This document shows positions 1 through 6,566 of a stretch of 11,947 nucleotides of DNA, in pieces; position 1 is the stretch's first letter; each line of letters begins with the position of its first letter. This DNA comes from Kiritimatiellia bacterium (GTDB lineage Bacteria; Verrucomicrobiota; Kiritimatiellia; SLAD01). The notes under the pieces were generated by a model. That model saw nothing but the letters and a program-made list of their open reading frames with translations. It searched no databases and had not been told where the DNA came from. The translations under genes and the position numbers were made by a program. The stretch covers positions 1-11,947 of the forward strand of contig SKXR01000270.1 in NCBI GenBank assembly GCA_007128275.1, given 5' to 3'.

Positions 1-102
1 AACGACGCGTACCGCAGTTATCTCACCCGCATCCTCCGCGAATCCTTCGGGCTCGAAGGCGCCCCGATCATTCTGCAGTTCCGCGGCAAACAGAAGGCGT
101 AG
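1..102 (+). CDS. der: Ribosome biogenesis GTPase Der (EngA), C-terminal end only
   Basis: The window opens inside a plus-strand gene; the last 33 codons are visible and end in TAG at 100-102. The peptide runs from NDAYRSYLTRIL through ESFGLEGAPI to LQFRGKQKA. This matches the end of the KH-like domain of Der, whose family pattern is a tyrosine-leucine helix, then an FGFEGTPI-type turn, then a strand rich in Arg/Lys. Der is a double-GTPase that assists maturation of the large ribosomal subunit in the cytoplasm. Both GTPase domains lie outside the window, so the call rests on this short tail alone. The gene converges on parA, and the tandem-repeat block begins directly after the stop codon: the bases gcgtag at the gene end recur at the end of the first repeat unit. 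A different KH-like protein is possible but less likely. Confidence 0.72.
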   Translation, partial: NDAYRSYLTRILRESFGLEGAPIILQFRGKQKA

Positions 103-151
103 ACGGTGATTGTGAAAGACGACGGTCTCTTCAATCTCTATCCACGCGCAG

Positions 152-230
152 CGGCTCGGCCAGAGGCCTCGCCCTACCTGCCCGTGAAGATCGCGGCTCG
201 AGTGGTAGGGCGAACCGTCCCGGTGAGCCG
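152..230. repeat. REP-like cross-shaped palindrome, copy 1
   Basis: Two arms lie head to head. The arm at 204-230 reads GGTAGGGCGA, then ACCG-TCC-CGGT, then GAGCCG. The arm at 152-178, read on the minus strand, has the same GGTAGGGCGA and GAGCCG flanks around GGCC-TCT-GGCC. Folded together they give an outer stem (152-157 with 225-230), an inner stem of 10 bp (169-178 with 204-213) closed by a 25-nt loop, and one 4-bp side hairpin on each strand (158-168 and 214-224). There are no unpaired bases at the junction. All 24 pairs are Watson-Crick. The function is unknown: it could be a REP/RAYT-type element, a bidirectional terminator, or a site acting as single-stranded DNA or RNA. Confidence 0.85.
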
Positions 231-288
231 AGAGCGTAGACGGTGATTGTGAAGGACAACGGTCTTTTCAATCTCTACACACGCGCAG

Positions 289-367
289 CGGCTCGGCCAG
301 AGGCCTCGCCCTACCTGCCCGTGAAGACCACCACTCGAGTGGTAGGGCGAACCGTCACGGTGAGCCG
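289..367. repeat. REP-like cross-shaped palindrome, copy 2
   Basis: This is the same fold shifted by 137 bp: outer stem 289-294 with 362-367, inner stem 306-315 with 341-350, side hairpins 295-305 and 351-361. Every stem base is identical to copy 1. Differences fall in loops: the right side-hairpin loop is TCA instead of TCC, and the large apical loop carries four changes. Those apical changes create a 14-bp palindrome centred on CTCGAG at 330-343, which overlaps one strand of the inner stem and could compete with it. Conserved stems with drifting loops fit selection on structure, but with two recent copies this is weak evidence. Confidence 0.83.
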
Positions 368-403
368 AGAGCGTGAACGGTGATTGTGCAGGACAACGGC
401 CTT

Positions 404-1360
404 TTATTGTCGGCTACTGACTTCTTCCTGCTCTTCCGATTCAGGCAGGGACGCCGAAACATCTCCGGGGAGGGACTCCGGCGCCGATTCCTGCTCCGGC
501 ATGGGTTCCGCAGGCTCCGGTTCCGGCGGAGGCTCGGACGGAGCCGGCTTCTGGATGCCGCGGCCAAGCGCGCCGCCTTTGCCGTCGCCCCGGGCGCGCT
601 GCAGAAATTCCTTGGCAAAACTTCGGTACGCCGCCGCCGCCACGCAGTTCCCGTCATAGACAATAATGGGCTGACCGTAACTCGGTGATTCACTGAGCCG
701 CACACTCCGCGGAATGAGCGTCTCGTACACCTTGTCGCCAAAATGCACGGCGACTTCCTGTACGACCTGCTGGGACAGGTTCGTCCGCATATCGTACATC
801 GTCATCAGGATGCCTTCGATTTCCAAGCCGGGATTCGCCCCGCTATCCTTGAGCCGTTGCACCAGGCGCAGCATGACGCTCAACCCTTCCAGCGCGTAAT
901 ATTCGCATTGCATGGGAATCAGCAGCGAATCTGCGGCCGTCAACACGTTCATCGTCAGAATGCCGAGCGAAGGAGGACAATCCACAATAATGAAATCGTA
1001 CTTTCCGGATTGCCGAACCGGGGCGAGCGCATGCTGGAAAGGGTGCAGGTAATTGTCGGCGCGCGCGATATCGACTTCCGCGCCGGCCAGATCCACTTCG
1101 GCGGGCAACAAATCCAACCGACTCACTTCCGTGGGCCGGATGAAGGTTTCCAGGGCGACCTCCCCCAACAACGCGCGATAGATGCTCTTGCCCTCTTCCT
1201 TTTCAACGCCCAAGCCGCTGGTGGAATTCGCCTGGGGGTCGAGATCGATCAACAGCACGTTTTGACGCCGTTCCGCCAAACAGGCGGCAAGATTGATCGC
1301 CGTCGTGGTTTTCCCGACGCCGCCCTTCTGATTCGCTATGCCTATCACGCGTGTATTCAT
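404..1360 (-). CDS. parA: ParA/Soj chromosome-partitioning ATPase with a Pro/Glu-rich C-terminal tail
   Basis: This protein of 318 residues is a cytoplasmic ParA/MinD-type ATPase that drives segregation of chromosome origins together with ParB and parS. It shows the deviant Walker A motif KGGVGKTTT at residues 12-20 (signature Lys12, Lys17), the A' motif IDLDPQ at 38-43, Walker B VDCPPS at 126-131, and the typical PRSVRLSESPSYG segment at 217-229. The family domain ends near residue 256. A tail of about 60 residues follows, rich in Pro, Glu and Ser, that ordinary Soj proteins lack. It begins with KGGALGRGI (261-269), which resembles the LGRG motif at the start of ParB. No parB lies downstream; der converges instead, and no parS-like palindrome was seen. 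The ATG start has an A/T-rich upstream with no clear ribosome-binding site. It follows rmuC by 65 bp on the same strand and is probably cotranscribed. Confidence 0.95.
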   Translation of the reverse strand: MNTRVIGIANQKGGVGKTTTAINLAACLAERRQNVLLIDLDPQANSTSGLGVEKEEGKSIYRALLGEVALETFIRPTEVSRLDLLPAEVDLAGAEVDIARADNYLHPFQHALAPVRQSGKYDFIIVDCPPSLGILTMNVLTAADSLLIPMQCEYYALEGLSVMLRLVQRLKDSGANPGLEIEGILMTMYDMRTNLSQQVVQEVAVHFGDKVYETLIPRSVRLSESPSYGQPIIVYDGNCVAAAAYRSFAKEFLQRARGDGKGGALGRGIQKPAPSEPPPEPEPAEPMPEQESAPESLPGDVSASLPESEEQEEVSSRQ

Positions 1361-1425
1361 TATTTATTTCGGATATCCATGCTGTTCGGTGGCAGCGGAT
1401 TATGCAACCCCAAAAGCGGGACGCG

Positions 1426-2526
1426 TCACGTTCCGGTGGATCGCTGTTCCGGAACGTCTTCTTCCGGCGCGGATACGGGGACCAACCCGTCCATCTGCTC
1501 CATTTTCCCGTCAATACGTGTGAGGCGCTTCTGCGCATCGCCGTATTTTTTGGCGGAATTATCGATATGCATGCCCACTTTCCGAAAATCCTCTTCAAAG
1601 GCGGTGAATTCGCGGCGCAGACGCGAAAGATGATTCATGATTTCGCGCGCCCCCTTCTCCACCTCCATCCCTTTCAAGCCGAGCAAGACGGTCTGTAAAT
1701 AGGCGTAGAAACTGCTGGGGGAAACCGGTATGACCTTCCGGTTCAGGGCATGGGACAACAGGGATTTATCATCGCCGGGATTCTCGTCTCTGATGATGAT
1801 CTCGTAATACACGTTCTCCGCCGGGATATACATCAGGGCGAAATCAAAGGTCCCCTCGTCCGGTCGGATATATTTCGAGGCAATGGCGTCCACGTGCGCT
1901 TTCACGTCGCGGATAAACAGGCGGCGGGCCGCTTTTGCTTCCCGCTCATCGGTCAAATCTCCCATGCGCTTGAAGTTTTCCATGGGGAATTTCGCGTCCA
2001 CGGGGACCAGGCCGGACTGGAGGCGGATAATCGCGTCCACGGTTTCGTTGCCCTTGAACGAGTACTGTATCGCGTAGCTGTTTGCGGGAAGCACCTGCGC
2101 GAGAAGGTCGCCCAGGAGGAACTCGCCGAGATTGCCCCTCAACTTGGGCGATTTCAAGAGTTGTTGCAGACCGGCGATATCCTTGCCCACATCGAAGATC
2201 TGCAGGGAACTTTTCTCCAGCGCGACCAGCTGTTTGTTGACGTTTTGAATGACGCCGGAGGCGTCCTTCAATTGTTCGTCCATCGATTTGCGCGTCGAAT
2301 CAAACGATTGCGACATGTGCTGACTGATCGACTGCATCGTCTGCCGCAACTGATCCATCTGCTGCCCGGTTTGTTGCGCCAACGCATTGACTTGGCTCTG
2401 CAGCATGAGCATCGACTGATCCCGGTCGGTCGACGTCCCCGCGCGGAGCACGGCCGCCCGGATCCACCAGGCCGCCGCAAGAACCGCCACGATCAGGATT
2501 CCGATGAATATGCTCGTTTCCACCAT
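1426..2526 (-). CDS. rmuC: RmuC family protein, putative DNA recombination-limiting nuclease, membrane-anchored
   Basis: The product has 366 residues, close to many RmuC proteins. In E. coli, RmuC limits inversions at short inverted repeats, and the family carries a PD-(D/E)xK-like nuclease fold; the exact biochemistry is not settled. A hydrophobic anchor lies at residues 5-23. A long coiled-coil rich in Gln, Met and Ser follows (about 38-125). The conserved core then shows RGNLGEFLLGDLL (130-142), VDAIIRLQSGLVPVDAKFP (163-181, candidate metal and catalytic residues D164, D177, K179), MYIPAENVYYE (232-242) and a VIPVSPSSFYAYL segment at 265-277. A second helical stretch (296-345) ends the protein. 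The gene is 44 bp downstream of usp and 65 bp upstream of parA. The spacer before its ATG is a heptamer repeat array and holds only a weak GAAGA-type ribosome-binding site. A GTG two codons into the gene is an alternative start. Confidence 0.93.
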   Translation of the reverse strand: MVETSIFIGILIVAVLAAAWWIRAAVLRAGTSTDRDQSMLMLQSQVNALAQQTGQQMDQLRQTMQSISQHMSQSFDSTRKSMDEQLKDASGVIQNVNKQLVALEKSSLQIFDVGKDIAGLQQLLKSPKLRGNLGEFLLGDLLAQVLPANSYAIQYSFKGNETVDAIIRLQSGLVPVDAKFPMENFKRMGDLTDEREAKAARRLFIRDVKAHVDAIASKYIRPDEGTFDFALMYIPAENVYYEIIIRDENPGDDKSLLSHALNRKVIPVSPSSFYAYLQTVLLGLKGMEVEKGAREIMNHLSRLRREFTAFEEDFRKVGMHIDNSAKKYGDAQKRLTRIDGKMEQMDGLVPVSAPEEDVPEQRSTGT

Positions 2527-2530
2527 TCTT

Positions 2531-2565
2531 CAACCATTAACCATTAACCATCAACCATCAACCAT
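2531..2565. repeat. Five tandem heptamers in the usp-rmuC spacer
   Basis: On the plus strand the heptamers read caaccat, taaccat, taaccat, caaccat, caaccat. On the coding strand of usp and rmuC they read ATGGTTR. They fill 35 of the 44 bases between the usp stop and the rmuC start. Each heptamer carries an ATG, and because 7 is not a multiple of 3 these ATGs step through all frames. Four of the five open only a short reading frame of the type ATG GTT RAT GGT followed by a stop. The array is like the short tandemly repeated heptamers described in some cyanobacterial and other genomes. Its copy number could change by slippage. Confidence 0.93.
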
Positions 2566-2570
2566 TCCCC

Positions 2571-3416
2571 TCAGCGCACCAGCATCACGGGCATGTCCGC
2601 GTGGGTCATCACATACGTGGTCGTACTGCCGAGGATCAATTCCCGGATCCGACTGTGCCCATAGGCGCCCATGACAATCAAGTCACAGCCCTGTTCGCGC
2701 GCATTGTCCAATATCGCGCGCGACGAACGGGGGTCCTCCGATACCAGGTTCACGGCGCGGCATTCGTGCGCCTCCGCCAAGCGCATCCCTTCACGGGAAA
2801 TCTCGTTCATCCGCTCGCCGTCGTCTTCTTCCGCGACGGAGAGGATGATCAATTCCGCATTCAACGACAAGGCCAACTCAATGGCTTCGTGGAGGGCCTG
2901 ACTCGCATGCGCGCTGCCATCGTACGCCGCCATGATCTTGTTGATCTCCCGGAACGCCGGCGGCGTGACCATGCAGGGCTTGATCGAATGACGCACCACC
3001 CGTTCGGCGGTCGAACCCAGTGCTTCGCCGACCAAATCAGCATGACTGCCCCGCTGTCCGAGGATGACCAACTCCGCTCGCACCTCCTCCTCGATAAGGA
3101 CGCGCGAGGGATGACCCATACGGATCAGTCCTTCTCCGTCCACCCCGGCCTTGGCACAGCGATCATTGAAGGCCTCAATAATCGCGTTCCCTTTCTGCTC
3201 CAACATTTCGCGAAATTGTTGAAGCTGGCTGCCATAGGGCTGGGCCCCGATCCAGCCGGAGATGTCCGCCATCAACGGCCCTTCCAGCATGCGCGAATCG
3301 AGCACATGCACCCCCGTGAGCTGGGCCTGAAGACGCCGGGTCAAATACACGGCATACTCACAGGCCACATCGCCGTGCCGGGAACCGTCGGTACACACCA
3401 GAATACTCTTCATCAT
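2571..3416 (-). CDS. Tandem-domain universal stress protein (UspA family)
   Basis: The protein has 281 residues, twice the length of a single Usp, and contains two Usp domains (about 3-152 and 157-281). The first begins KSILVCTDGS with an ATP-loop-like segment from G120 to S135 (GQRG, then ten residues, then GS). The second begins KIMAAYDGS and carries the canonical G-2x-G-9x-GS motif at 250-264 (GAYG...LGST). Usp proteins are cytoplasmic, bind ATP or act as stress and energy-state regulators; the exact target of this one cannot be read from sequence. Two consecutive ATG codons open the gene. An AAGGAG site seven bases upstream of the first makes 3416 the better start. It is the first gene of a probable usp-rmuC-parA unit and is divergent from ftsK. 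Confidence 0.93.
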   Translation of the reverse strand: MMKSILVCTDGSRHGDVACEYAVYLTRRLQAQLTGVHVLDSRMLEGPLMADISGWIGAQPYGSQLQQFREMLEQKGNAIIEAFNDRCAKAGVDGEGLIRMGHPSRVLIEEEVRAELVILGQRGSHADLVGEALGSTAERVVRHSIKPCMVTPPAFREINKIMAAYDGSAHASQALHEAIELALSLNAELIILSVAEEDDGERMNEISREGMRLAEAHECRAVNLVSEDPRSSRAILDNAREQGCDLIVMGAYGHSRIRELILGSTTTYVMTHADMPVMLVR

Positions 3417-3470
3417 GGCCGTTCTCCTTTCCGAATGGGTTCACTCAAAGAGGGCGTCAACCCTGGATGC

Positions 3471-3500
3471 ATCATACCCCGACCCCCTCCGCCTTGTCGA
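3471..3500 (-). promoter_or_regulatory. Candidate sigma-70-type promoter for usp-rmuC-parA
   Basis: On the minus strand TCGACA (3500-3495) is followed after 18 bp by TATGAT (3476-3471). Each hexamer matches the consensus at five of six positions. The -10 element lies about 55 bp upstream of the usp ATG, inside the 168-bp usp-ftsK divergent spacer. This is a visual match only. The rest of the spacer shows no comparable promoter for ftsK. Confidence 0.42.
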
Positions 3501-3584
3501 TACCGATGGCGCGCGGGTCATGACTTCCCATCTCCTCATTCGCGGACTTGCTTAATGGAGGGGCGAATTGATAGGCTTCGACGT

Positions 3585-5945
3585 ATGGCAGTAAAGAAAG
3601 AAATACGGCGAACGGGCTGGCGCGATGCGTGGGGGATCCTGCTGCTGGCGCTCTGTATCTTGATGCTCCTGAGCATGATTTCCTATGCGCCGGGTGATAT
3701 CCGTTTTATTCAGGATCCGCCCAATATCCCCGCCAAGAACTATATCGGTCCGGCAGGCGCATGGTTTTCCTTCCTGCTCTTCATGGGATTTGGTGTCGCC
3801 GGATACCTGAGCCCGCTGGTCATTGCCGGCATTGGCCTGATGCTGTTGATGCAGCGCGAAGGACGGCTCTGGACACGAGTCCTTTGGGTGGTCGCGGTCT
3901 ACTTCTCCATCGTGGTGCTGATCGAGCTTCAGGAGAACTCCTGGCAGGGACTGGCCGCCCACCTCAATGTGGGAAGCAACGGAGGCATGGTCGGGTACCT
4001 GCTCGCCACACAAGGGCTCGTGCTGTTGATGGGCCAAGTGGGAACCGCCATTCTCGCGCTCGCCGTCCTGCTGACGGGAATGACCATTCTATCGCAGGTC
4101 CATCCATGGATCCTGATGAAGAAAGCGGGCGCCCTCGGCGTGGTGCTGTTCAACCAGGTCCATGAAAAGCTCGAAGAACGCAAAGACCGCGTGCAGCAAC
4201 TGGAAGACGAATCCCGAAAGGTGTCCGTCCGGCGACAACGGCTTGAAGAAGCCATGAAGAAGCGCGATGCGGCTATGGAAACCAAGTCTCCTAAACCCGC
4301 CCCGCCTGCCGCCTCCCCGGCGGAACCGGCCGTCGCCGAGCCGCCGCCGAAACCCGAACCGCGCAAACCCGCGCCGCCGAAGCCCCCCGCGCCGCCGGCG
4401 CCCGCCGCCGAGGTGGTGCCGCTGGCCGCTTCCGGCGCCGAATCGGACTACTGCCTGCCGCCGCTCGATTTGCTGGAACCGCATAAGGTGGTCAAAGGCA
4501 TTGATTATTCCGATGACCATACGGCGGGCTCCACGATTCTGCAGGAAACCCTTGCGGAGTTCGGCATTGAAGCAAAGGTGACCAACGTGGAACGCGGGCC
4601 GGTCGTGACGCGGTACGAATTGTTACCGGCACCGGGCGTCCGCCTCGAAAAGATTGTGGGGCTCAGCAATAACATTGCGCTGGTCATGAAAGCGGAAAGC
4701 GTCCGCGTGCAGGCGCCAATCCCCGGCAAGGGCGTGGTGGGGATCGAAGTGCCGAATTCAAGTTCCACGATGGTGTTCATGCGCGAAGTCATGGAAAGCG
4801 AGGTGTGGCGGTCCGACAAGCACGCCCTGCCCCTCGCGCTCGGCAAGGATGTCGGCGGCCACGTGCTGGTGGCGGATCTGGCCGATATGCCGCACATGCT
4901 CATTGCCGGCGCCACCGGTTCCGGCAAGACGGTGTGCATGAACTCGATCCTGGCGGGTTTGTTGATGTCGCGTACGCCCGAGCAGATGCGGTTGATGCTC
5001 ATCGATCCGAAGATCGTCGAATTCTCCGGTTACGAAGGCTTGCCGCACTTGGTAGTGCCGGTGATTACCGACCCGAAGAAGGTCAGCCTCGGCCTCCGCT
5101 GGGCGATCAATGAAATGGAGAAGCGCTACAAACTGTTCGCCAAGGTCGGCGTTCGCAACATCAAGGCGTATAACACGCGGCCCATTGTCAAGCAAACCGA
5201 CCTGTTCGAGGATACCCTGGAAGCCGATGAGCCGCCGGAAAACCGGCCGCCGGATCGTTTGCCGTACATCGTCATTATCGTCGACGAGTTGGCCGATCTC
5301 ATGTTGGTGGCCCAGTCCGAGATCGAGAACTCCATTGCGCGGCTCGCCCAGCTCTCCCGCGCCGTGGGCATTCATATGATTCTCGCCACGCAACGGCCCT
5401 CCGTGAACGTCATTACCGGCACCATCAAAGCCAATTTCCCCGCGCGACTCGCCTTTCAGGTGGCCCAAAAAGTGGATAGCCGCACCATCCTCGATGCCGC
5501 CGGCGCCGACAAATTGCTGGGCAAAGGCGACATGCTATTCCTGCCGCCCGGCAGTTCCAAACTGATCCGCTCGCAAGGCACGATGACCTACGACGAAGAA
5601 ATTCGCAAAATTGTTGAGTTTATCCGCACGCAAAGCGGTCCGAGATATGAAGGGGCCATCAAAGAGAAGATTGAGAGCAAAGCCGCGGTCCTCCCGGACA
5701 TGGAAGAAGACGACGAGATGATGGAGGCCGCCATTGAAGTGATCCGGCAGACTCGCCGCGCCTCCACGTCTTCGCTGCAACGACGGCTGCGCATCGGGTA
5801 TACGCGGGCGGCGCGCCTGATGGATCTACTCGAAGAACGGGGCGTAATCGGGCCGCCGCAAGGCTCCGACCCGCGCGAGATTCTCATCGATCTGGACGGC
5901 GAGATCCCCCAACATGAAACAGACACAGCGGAAAGGGGGGACTGA
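3585..5945 (+). CDS. ftsK: DNA translocase FtsK/SpoIIIE
   Basis: FtsK pumps chromosomal DNA through the closing septum and, in many bacteria, activates XerCD at dif. From the ATG at 3585 the protein has 786 residues. The membrane domain has hydrophobic segments near 16-36, 60-88, 95-115 and 137-169. A charged coiled-coil (190-230) and a Pro/Ala-rich linker (about 236-285) follow, short compared with E. coli. The motor shows Walker A GATGSGKT at 442-449 and Walker B IVIIVDELADLM at 562-573 (D567, E568). The C-terminal gamma winged helix (about 710-770) contains a LQRRLRIGYTRAARLMDLLE segment typical of the domain that reads KOPS/SRS sequences. An in-frame ATG at 3555 would add ten residues; neither start has a strong ribosome-binding site. 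The frame also stays open far upstream, over usp on the other strand, which I treat as chance. The stop is two bases before the next gene. Confidence 0.96.
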   Translation: MAVKKEIRRTGWRDAWGILLLALCILMLLSMISYAPGDIRFIQDPPNIPAKNYIGPAGAWFSFLLFMGFGVAGYLSPLVIAGIGLMLLMQREGRLWTRVLWVVAVYFSIVVLIELQENSWQGLAAHLNVGSNGGMVGYLLATQGLVLLMGQVGTAILALAVLLTGMTILSQVHPWILMKKAGALGVVLFNQVHEKLEERKDRVQQLEDESRKVSVRRQRLEEAMKKRDAAMETKSPKPAPPAASPAEPAVAEPPPKPEPRKPAPPKPPAPPAPAAEVVPLAASGAESDYCLPPLDLLEPHKVVKGIDYSDDHTAGSTILQETLAEFGIEAKVTNVERGPVVTRYELLPAPGVRLEKIVGLSNNIALVMKAESVRVQAPIPGKGVVGIEVPNSSSTMVFMREVMESEVWRSDKHALPLALGKDVGGHVLVADLADMPHMLIAGATGSGKTVCMNSILAGLLMSRTPEQMRLMLIDPKIVEFSGYEGLPHLVVPVITDPKKVSLGLRWAINEMEKRYKLFAKVGVRNIKAYNTRPIVKQTDLFEDTLEADEPPENRPPDRLPYIVIIVDELADLMLVAQSEIENSIARLAQLSRAVGIHMILATQRPSVNVITGTIKANFPARLAFQVAQKVDSRTILDAAGADKLLGKGDMLFLPPGSSKLIRSQGTMTYDEEIRKIVEFIRTQSGPRYEGAIKEKIESKAAVLPDMEEDDEMMEAAIEVIRQTRRASTSSLQRRLRIGYTRAARLMDLLEERGVIGPPQGSDPREILIDLDGEIPQHETDTAERGD

Positions 5946-5947
5946 GC

Positions 5948-6559
5948 ATGGAAACGCTAGGACAAAAACTGAATGCGGCCCGGACCGCCAAGAAGCTCAC
6001 GGCATCCGAAGCGGCCAAGGGCACGCGCATCAAGATCCAGCATATCCAAGCCATGGAACAGGATGATTTCAGTTCCATCGCCGCGCCCGCCTATGCCAAA
6101 GGGTTCATCCGCATTTACGCGGACTATCTGGGAATCGACTCAGCCCCGCTGATCGATGAATACCTGGACAAACACGCACCGAAAGACCGTTCCCCCTTGT
6201 TGCCCGACGAGGACCCGGAAGCGTCACAAGGCGGAGAACAGCCCTCCCCTCGACCGCCGTTCAAGATGCCGTCCCTGCCCAAAATTCCTTGGGACAAGAT
6301 CAAATTGCCGAAACTCTCCCGGCCCCGCCTCAAGGTGCCCGGCGTGCCGCCGCGCCTGCTCCTCGTGTATACCGGCGGGATTATCCTCTTTCTGTTGATC
6401 TTGTTTACGGTGATCCGATGCGGACGGGCGCCGGACGAGGTGGCCCCGCTCCATCCTGAAGAACCGGCGGTCGTGATCCCTTCGCCGTCCGGCGAACCGA
6501 TTCGGCTGGAACGCCCCCTGCCCGTAGTCGACGAGTTGCCGGAGCCGTACTTGGAGTGA
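5948..6559 (+). CDS. RodZ-like membrane protein with N-terminal Xre-type HTH (HTH_25)
   Basis: This 203-residue protein has a RodZ-like HTH_25 domain at about 3-75, with the family pattern GQKLNAARTAKKLTASEAA, then TRIKIQHIQAMEQDDF and AYAKGFIRIYADYLG. In RodZ this domain sits on the cytoplasmic face and binds MreB to help keep rod shape. A basic, proline-rich stretch (about 101-135) leads to one transmembrane helix at 136-156. Only about 45 residues follow outside, Pro- and Glu-rich, so the beta-rich DUF4115-type domain of full RodZ is missing. A strong purine-rich site (AAGGGGGG) seven bases before the ATG overlaps the ftsK end, implying coupling. A RodZ-like HTH gene next to pgsA is also found in Bacillus (ymfM-pgsA). 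A MreB-independent role is possible, so no symbol is given. Confidence 0.85.
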   Translation: METLGQKLNAARTAKKLTASEAAKGTRIKIQHIQAMEQDDFSSIAAPAYAKGFIRIYADYLGIDSAPLIDEYLDKHAPKDRSPLLPDEDPEASQGGEQPSPRPPFKMPSLPKIPWDKIKLPKLSRPRLKVPGVPPRLLLVYTGGIILFLLILFTVIRCGRAPDEVAPLHPEEPAVVIPSPSGEPIRLERPLPVVDELPEPYLE

Positions 6560-6566
6560 ACGCCCT

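Larger units (their letters stand above)
103..405. repeat. 137-bp tandem repeat, two full copies plus a 29-bp partial copy, filling the der-parA spacer
   Basis: Copy 1 is 103-239 and copy 2 is 240-376, both exactly 137 bp, with about a dozen mismatches and no gaps by hand alignment. A third, partial copy at 377-405 matches the unit's first 29 bases with two mismatches. Each unit starts acggtgattgtg. The first starts on the base after the der stop codon, and the partial copy runs two bases into the TAA of parA. Each copy boundary is preceded by gcgtag or gcgtga, and gcgtag is also the end of der. The pattern suggests an ancestral spacer of about 30 bp that received a palindromic element of about 107 bp, then a duplication between the short direct repeats. 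The block lies between convergent genes, so its hairpins may also end transcription from both sides. I see no coding potential in it. Confidence 0.93.

Noticed and set aside
103..405. CRISPR array reading of the der-parA repeats.
   Set aside because: The units are contiguous 137-bp copies without unique spacers, and no cas gene is present.
743..2547. Plus-strand open frames of up to 296 codons opposite parA and rmuC.
   Set aside because: They have no motifs, and their composition is that of complementary-strand shadows of conserved genes.
2601..3584. The ftsK frame is open for almost 1 kb upstream of the start, antisense to usp.
   Set aside because: The translated stretch resembles no family and lies opposite a clear Usp gene. 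GC-rich codon use commonly leaves antisense frames open. FtsK's membrane domain begins just after 3585.
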